This document shows, piece by piece, positions 59,340-63,887 of a stretch of DNA of 63,887 nt. The stretch's first letter is position 1. Every line of letters starts with the position of its first letter. Source of the DNA: Flavobacterium sp. (GTDB taxonomy: Bacteria; Bacteroidota; Bacteroidia; Flavobacteriales; Flavobacteriaceae); the NCBI RefSeq assembly GCF_027531905.1, contig NZ_JAPZSU010000040.1:1-63887 (forward strand). The letters are read 5' to 3'. The position numbers and the translations under genes are program-made. A model generated the notes under the pieces. That model worked only from the letters and a program-made list of their open reading frames with translations. It searched no databases and was not told where the DNA came from.

Positions 59340-61541
59340 ATGAAAACACAACATTATTGGGCGATTGTTTGGATGCTACTATTGAGTCCAATGCCTTCGA
59401 TTTGGGCACAACAATTAACGGCTTCAGAAGTAAAACGAATGGAGCAACAGGCCAAACAAGTCACCATCATCAGAGACAATTGGGGCATTGCCCACGTGTA
59501 CGGAAAGACCGATGCTGATGCTGTTTTTGGGATGTTGTATGCACAATGCGAAGACGACTTTAAGCGTGTCGAGATGAACTATATCGATAAGTTAGGTCGC
59601 TTGGCAGAAATAAAAGGTGTTGGTGTTTTGTACAACGATTTGGAAACCCGCTTGCTTATTGACGCCGAAGAAGCCAAAGCCGATTACAAAAAAGCGGCAC
59701 CTTGGCTCAAAAAACTACTAAACAGTTATGCGGATGCCATCAACTATTACTTGTACAAACATCCTGAAGTAAAACCATTATTGCTAACTCGTTTTGAACC
59801 TTGGTTTCCTTTACTTTGGACGGATGGCAGTATTGGCGCAATTAGTACCGCCGATTTAAGCACGGGCGAACTGAAAGCTTTTTACTCTGGCAACAACGAC
59901 AAAGTTGCTTACATTGAAAGAGATGTAAATGTGCAAACAGGCTCTAATGGATTTGCTATTGCTCCTTCAAAATCGGTGACGGGTAATGCACTTTTATACA
60001 TCAATCCACACACTACTTTTTATTTTAGACCCGAAATCCAAATCAGTAGCCAAGAGGGATTGAACGCTTACGGAGCGGTGACTTGGGGACAGTTTTTTAT
60101 TTACCAAGGTTTTAATGAAAACTGTGGCTGGATGCATACTTCTTCAAATGTAGACGTGGCCGATCTATATGCAGAAAAAATAGTCGACCAAAAAGGAAAA
60201 TTTTTTTATGAATACGATGGAAAATTATTGCCAGTAAAAGAGAAAAATATCGTTCTTAAGTATTTGAATAAAGGACAAATGGCTTCCAAAACCATCAAGA
60301 CGTATTTTACGATTCACGGTCCGATTATGGCTAAGCGAGACGGAAAATGGATTAGTTTGAAATCCAAAAACCGCAATATGGAAAGTTTGGTACAAAGTTG
60401 GGTGAGAACCAAATCAAAGAGCTTTGAGGACTACCAAAAAGCAATGGATTTAAAAGCCAATACCTCTAACAATACAGTCTATGCCGACAACAAAGGAAAC
60501 ATTGCCTATTGGCACGGGAACTTTATTCCGATGCGCGACAAAAGTCTCAATTGGGCAAAAGTAGTCGATGGCACCACCTCCAAAACCCAATGGAAAGGTT
60601 TGCATCCAGTGTCTGAAACCGTGCATTTGTACAATCCAAGTAACGGTTGGTTACAAAATTGCAACTCTACACCCTATTCTGTAGCAGGCAATAATAGTCC
60701 AAAAGAATCTAACTATTTGCCATATATGGCTCCTGATGGGGAAAACTTTAGAGGAATCAATGCCGTTCGTATTTTTAGCCAAGACAAAAAATACACCTTA
60801 GACAATTTGATTACGGATGGTTACGACACCAAATTGTCAGCTTTTGAAGTGTTACTCCCTGCTTTGATTGCCAATTTTCAAAAAGACGCTCGAGCTCAAG
60901 AACCCAAATTCAAAGATTTGGAAGCTCCTATTCAAGTGTTGAAAAATTGGAATTATTATTCGAATGTAAATTCTGTGGCGACTACTTTGGCTAATGAATG
61001 GGCATTCAAATTAAATCCAATTTTGCAAAAAGTCTACATCGACGAAGGTGAAAAAGACCAAGTAGAAAATATGACCGAGTTTGCCAAAACTGCTGGCATT
61101 GATGATATGCTACCACAATTGCGAGAAGTCATTCAAGAATTGCAAACTAAATTTGGGAAATGGGAAATTCCGTGGGGCGAAATCAACCGTTTTCAACGTC
61201 CTTCTGGAGACATAGACTTAACTTATGACGACAACCAAGAAAGTTTAGCAATGGGTACTGCTTCTGTATTGTGGGGAAGTTTACCTGCTTTCAAAAGTGC
61301 ATACCAAAACAACAGCAAAAAACGATATGGTTACAACGGTAACAGCTTTATTTGTGCGGTTGAATTTGGCCCAAAGATAAAAGCAAGATCTTTATTGGCA
61401 GGAGGAAATTCAGGAGACCCAAACTCCAGACACTTTTTTGACCAAGCCAAAATGTATCAAAACGCACAATTCAAAGACGTTTTATTCTACAAAGAAGACG
61501 TGCAAAAAAATGCTGAAAAAACCTATTATCCTGGTGAGTAA
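59340..61541 (+). CDS. exported penicillin-acylase-family (Ntn) amidase
   Basis: A 733-residue secreted precursor of the S45/acylase group. Signal peptide MKTQHYWAIVWMLLLSPMPSIWAQ; then VTIIRDNWGIAHVYGKTDADAVFGMLYAQCEDDF, the family N-terminus (alpha chain). QTGSNGFAIAPSKS (about residue 202) gives the Ser that becomes the N-terminal nucleophile of the beta chain after self-cleavage; INPHTTFYFRP and GFNENCGWMHTSSNVDVADLY follow. Relatives cleave beta-lactams, acyl-homoserine lactones or acyl peptides; the substrate here is unknown. ATG 59340 follows the cyanophycinase stop by one base, so the two are coupled. Confidence 0.9.
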   Translation: MKTQHYWAIVWMLLLSPMPSIWAQQLTASEVKRMEQQAKQVTIIRDNWGIAHVYGKTDADAVFGMLYAQCEDDFKRVEMNYIDKLGRLAEIKGVGVLYNDLETRLLIDAEEAKADYKKAAPWLKKLLNSYADAINYYLYKHPEVKPLLLTRFEPWFPLLWTDGSIGAISTADLSTGELKAFYSGNNDKVAYIERDVNVQTGSNGFAIAPSKSVTGNALLYINPHTTFYFRPEIQISSQEGLNAYGAVTWGQFFIYQGFNENCGWMHTSSNVDVADLYAEKIVDQKGKFFYEYDGKLLPVKEKNIVLKYLNKGQMASKTIKTYFTIHGPIMAKRDGKWISLKSKNRNMESLVQSWVRTKSKSFEDYQKAMDLKANTSNNTVYADNKGNIAYWHGNFIPMRDKSLNWAKVVDGTTSKTQWKGLHPVSETVHLYNPSNGWLQNCNSTPYSVAGNNSPKESNYLPYMAPDGENFRGINAVRIFSQDKKYTLDNLITDGYDTKLSAFEVLLPALIANFQKDARAQEPKFKDLEAPIQVLKNWNYYSNVNSVATTLANEWAFKLNPILQKVYIDEGEKDQVENMTEFAKTAGIDDMLPQLREVIQELQTKFGKWEIPWGEINRFQRPSGDIDLTYDDNQESLAMGTASVLWGSLPAFKSAYQNNSKKRYGYNGNSFICAVEFGPKIKARSLLAGGNSGDPNSRHFFDQAKMYQNAQFKDVLFYKEDVQKNAEKTYYPGE

Positions 61542-61559
61542 TCCCAATCGATACTTCAA

Positions 61560-61595
61560 ATGCCCTCGTAAATTTTTCACGAGGGTATTTTTTTT
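61560..61595 (+). terminator. terminator after the acylase gene
   Basis: A 7-bp GC-rich stem (61563-61569 with 61579-61585), a 9-nt loop and T8. Confidence 0.85.
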
Positions 61596-61631
61596 GAGTA
61601 ATATTACTGATATTTGTTAAAAACTAACCCT

Positions 61632-62405
61632 ATGAGAAATATTACAGCCCTATTTTTGACACTACTACTTTGTAGTCTATCAAGTAATGCTCAACTAAAA
61701 GCCATTTCCTATCAAGATGGCAATCAAAAACTAAACGGCTTTGCCATTCAACCCAAGAAAAAAAACAGCCAAAAACCAGGAATTCTGATTCTTCCCGCGT
61801 GGAAAGGTATCGATGACCATTCTAAACAAACCGCTATCGAACTATCAGATCTAGGATATCACGCCTTTATTGCCGATATTTATGGAGAAGGAAATTATCC
61901 AAAAGACAATGCCGAAGCCGGAAAAAATGCAGGTTATTACAAAAAAAACACCGACTTGTACCAGAAAAGAATTAGCCTTGCCTTAGCACAACTCATTCAA
62001 TCTGGCGCCAATCCCGAAAATATTGCAGTGATTGGTTTTTGCTTTGGTGGAACAGGCGCTTTAGAAGCCGCACGAGGCAATATGAACATCAAAGGAGTAG
62101 TTTCGTTTCACGGCGGTTTAGGTAAAGATGCATCCCGCACTACTACTCCAATCCAAGCTAAAGTTTTGGCATGTCACGGTGCCGATGATCCTTTTGTTCC
62201 CAAAGAAGAAATTGCAGCCTTTCAACAAGAAATGCGCGATGCCAAAGCCGATTGGGAAATGATTTATTATGCCAATGCCGTGCACTCCTTTACCGATCCA
62301 AACGCAGGAAACGACAACTCCAAAGGAGCCGCTTACAATGAAAAAGCTGCAAAACGTTCCTTCGAACACATGCAACTTTTCTTAAACGAAATTTTAAAAA
62401 AATAA
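61632..62405 (+). CDS. exported dienelactone-hydrolase-family protein
   Basis: A 257-residue alpha/beta hydrolase. Signal peptide MRNITALFLTLLLCSLSSNAQ. The nucleophile elbow is IGFCFGGTGAL with Cys in place of Ser, as in dienelactone hydrolases; GADDPFVPKEE supplies the Asp and ANAVHSFTDP the His. Natural substrates are lactones or esters, but exported members of this family have unknown roles. ATG 61632 is chosen because it opens the signal peptide. Its own transcription is likely, given the terminator just upstream. Confidence 0.88.
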   Translation: MRNITALFLTLLLCSLSSNAQLKAISYQDGNQKLNGFAIQPKKKNSQKPGILILPAWKGIDDHSKQTAIELSDLGYHAFIADIYGEGNYPKDNAEAGKNAGYYKKNTDLYQKRISLALAQLIQSGANPENIAVIGFCFGGTGALEAARGNMNIKGVVSFHGGLGKDASRTTTPIQAKVLACHGADDPFVPKEEIAAFQQEMRDAKADWEMIYYANAVHSFTDPNAGNDNSKGAAYNEKAAKRSFEHMQLFLNEILKK

Positions 62406-62412
62406 AAATTTT

Positions 62413-62539
62413 GACCGCAGATTCGCAAATTGATAGAAATTCAAAGCAAAAATAATTCACTCTCAAGCCAAAGAAAAACAACCGCAAATTCGCAAATTGA
62501 AACTATACCAACGAAAAAATAATTTGCGAATTTGCGGTT
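62413..62539. repeat. inverted repeat with a third partial copy
   Basis: A perfect 19-bp inverted repeat (62480-62498 with 62521-62539) around a 22-nt spacer. A related direct copy, GACCGCAGATTCGCAAATTGA, lies at 62413-62433. The sequence is non-coding and lies between two plus-strand genes; it can form a long hairpin but lacks a T-run. Confidence 0.75.
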
Positions 62540-62625
62540 AATTAAATTAATGCATTAGTGGCCATTATAACCCACTACTTCCCCCTAAAATAATTTGAAT
62601 TTGCGTTAAATAAAATCCTTAAAAA

Positions 62626-63639
62626 ATGATCCAAAAAGCACTAGTATGTGCTGTACTTATTAGCCTTTCATGTACGGCACAAAACAAATCCAAAGCAGCG
62701 CCTATACAAAAATACCTGGCCACCATTACCCAAAACGACTTGAAAAAACACCTCACAATCGTTGCTTCCGACGAAATGGAAGGACGCGACACAGGAACCG
62801 AAGGCCAAAAAAAAGCCGGTCGTTACCTCATCGAACAATACAAGAAAAATGGTATTTCGTTTCCTGATGGTGCTACCGACTATTACCAAAAAGTACCCGC
62901 CGAGTTCATGAAGTCCAATTATGGTCCAAAACTCAATGACTCCGAGAACATTTGGGCCTTCATCAAAGGAACTGAAAAACCAGACGAAATCTTGGTCATT
63001 TCCGCCCATTATGACCACGTGGGCGTTGAAAATGGTGACGTATACAACGGCGCCGACGACGATGGCTCAGGAACCGTGGCACTTTTAGAAATAGCACAAG
63101 CCTTTCAACTAGCAAAAAAACATGGTCACGGGCCAAAACGTTCCATCTTAATTTTGCATGTAACAGGTGAAGAACACGGCTTGCACGGTTCTCGTTTTTA
63201 TGCCAAAAACCCATTATTTCCCTTAAAAAACACCATTGCCGACATCAATATTGATATGATTGGGCGTCGCGATTTTGACCATCCCAACACCAACAATTAT
63301 GTGTATGTCATTGGTGCCGATCGCTTGTCTAGTCAGCTACATGAAATCACCGTGGCCGCTAACGAAAAATACACCAAAATGGAGTTGGATTTCAAATACA
63401 ACGACAAGAATGATCCCAATCGTTTTTATGAGCGCTCCGACCACTACAACTTTGCCAAAAATGGCATCCCGTCAGTATTTTTGTTCAATGGCGTACACGA
63501 AGACTACCATAAAAAAACCGATGAAGTCAGCAAAATCGAGTTTGATGCCCTAGCCAAAAGAACCCAATTGGCCTTTGCTATGGCTTGGGAATTGGCCAAC
63601 AGACCCGAACGCATCGTGGTAGACAAACCTTTACAATAG
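62626..63639 (+). CDS. M28 family zinc aminopeptidase, lipoprotein
   Basis: A 337-residue exported peptidase. MIQKALVCAVLISLSC is a lipoprotein signal (Cys16). The two-zinc site is complete: VISAHYDHVG (His), YNGADDDGSGT (bridging Asp), TGEEHGLHGS (catalytic Glu pair), INIDMIGR (Asp) and HEDYHKKTDE (His). M28 enzymes remove N-terminal residues from peptides. With the cyanophycinase-like and acylase genes upstream it fits an exported peptide-degradation set, but the substrate is not known. Confidence 0.93.
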   Translation: MIQKALVCAVLISLSCTAQNKSKAAPIQKYLATITQNDLKKHLTIVASDEMEGRDTGTEGQKKAGRYLIEQYKKNGISFPDGATDYYQKVPAEFMKSNYGPKLNDSENIWAFIKGTEKPDEILVISAHYDHVGVENGDVYNGADDDGSGTVALLEIAQAFQLAKKHGHGPKRSILILHVTGEEHGLHGSRFYAKNPLFPLKNTIADINIDMIGRRDFDHPNTNNYVYVIGADRLSSQLHEITVAANEKYTKMELDFKYNDKNDPNRFYERSDHYNFAKNGIPSVFLFNGVHEDYHKKTDEVSKIEFDALAKRTQLAFAMAWELANRPERIVVDKPLQ

Positions 63640-63887
63640 TTGCATTCTAAGGAGCAGGAAAAACAGGCTCTTTTGCCAACATAGGTCCCGCCATCCGCTG
63701 TATCTTTGCTTTTTTAAAGGAAAAAAGCAAAGTATGCCGCTGCTGTCCTACCGTCTGGACACATCTTTTGATAGGCCACAGATGACACGGATTGAACGGA
63801 TTTAAACCAATAAATTTGTTGTCTTTTAAAAAAATGTGTAGAAAAAACATAAGTTTTATAAATAATATTTTAAAATACAACCAAAAA
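63640..63887. other. gene-free right edge with repeats
   Basis: No gene is supported after the M28 peptidase. The stretch holds copy 4 of the foldback element and, near 63775-63805, CCACAGATGACACGGATTGA, which resembles repeats I have seen in Bacteroidota genomes. A 77-codon minus frame (63647-63880) runs through the repeat and is not credible. Confidence 0.5.
63685..63760 (+). repeat. dispersed foldback element, copy 4 of 4 (plus orientation)
   Basis: Left end GTCCCGCCATCCGCTGTATC (63685-63704) matches copy 3 at nearly every base. The variable hairpin has a perfect 12-bp stem (63704-63715 with 63721-63732). The right end (GTATGCCGCTGCTGTCC) is more divergent than in the other copies. Confidence 0.7.

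Noticed and set aside
53634..61541. A polysaccharide utilisation locus reading of the susC-susD region
   Set aside because: No glycoside hydrolase, lyase, sulfatase or hybrid two-component regulator lies beside the pair, so a carbohydrate PUL is not supported in this window.
63647..63880. 77-codon minus frame at the right edge
   Set aside because: It runs through the repeat hairpin and an A/T-rich tail; the product has no domain or signal.
1..63887. CRISPR arrays, tRNA, rRNA and riboswitches
   Set aside because: No regularly spaced direct repeats, no recognisable tRNA cloverleaf or rRNA stretch and no familiar riboswitch core were found. Short structured RNAs could still be missed without a covariance-model search.

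Overview
The window looks like chromosomal DNA of a Flavobacterium-type member of the Bacteroidota. It is AT-rich. Promoters carry the Bacteroidota -7 element TAnnTTTG, often with a TTTG box 18-19 nt upstream. It encodes a SusC/SusD pair, a subtilase with a type IX secretion tail, a fused ccoNO oxidase gene and families restricted largely to this phylum (DUF349 repeats, DUF5606, DUF3810). This assignment is inference from gene content; no rRNA or tRNA gene was recognised.

Layout. 1-419: the tail of an IS630-type transposase abutting the C-terminal remnant of an outer-membrane barrel gene. 0.5-10.6 kb: housekeeping and envelope genes (DUF349 protein, flavin oxidoreductase, secreted subtilase, NYN-LOTUS RNA-binding protein, rdgB, DEAD-box helicase, stand-alone response regulator). 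10.8-14.5 kb: a probable copper-handling locus made of a small CNGRC membrane protein, an MbnP-like lipoprotein, a di-heme MbnH/MauG-like lipoprotein and an outer-membrane barrel protein with an N-terminal CxxCxC motif. 14.6-22.4 kb: a tiny basic protein, a large foldback element, pepD, DUF3810, an ECF sigma factor coupled to a membrane protein, an atypical acyltransferase, a Nudix enzyme and small unknowns. 22.4-33.4 kb: the microaerobic respiration block: hemN, then on the minus strand ccoS-ccoNO-ccoQ-ccoP-ccoG-fixH-safE, ccoI and a divergent Crp/Fnr gene. 33.5-41.8 kb: mazG, DUF5606, def, a FUSC transporter, mqo, ruvX, an Aer-type PAS protein and dapD. 41.9-50.3 kb: a surface glycan cluster with glycosyltransferases, a deacetylase, a WaaP-like kinase, UDP-galactopyranose mutase and DUF4422. 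50.6-55.0 kb: susC-susD. 55.4-63.6 kb: arginase, ornithine aminotransferase, an Lrp regulator, then exported cyanophycinase-like, Ntn-acylase, dienelactone-hydrolase-like and M28 peptidase genes.

Two signals stand out. First, four promoters (hemN, ccoS-ccoNO operon, ccoI, Aer-PAS) each carry a TGAy-N4-rTCA palindrome whose centre lies exactly 36.5 nt from the last G of the -7 element, the geometry of class II Crp/Fnr activation. The same palindrome overlaps the promoter of the Fnr-like gene itself. This ties heme synthesis, oxidase structure, oxidase copper loading and a redox sensor into one local regulon. Second, the intergenic spaces hold several foldback repeat families: a four-copy element with conserved ends and a variable central hairpin (near 5.8, 12.3, 17.8 and 63.7 kb), a 186-bp foldback with short flanking direct repeats (14.8-15.0 kb) and an inverted repeat at 62.4-62.5 kb.

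The copper locus and the cbb3 oxidase genes may be functionally linked, since the oxidase needs copper. The arginine genes may work with the exported cyanophycinase-like enzyme in scavenging arginine-containing polymers. Both links are inference from neighbourhood.
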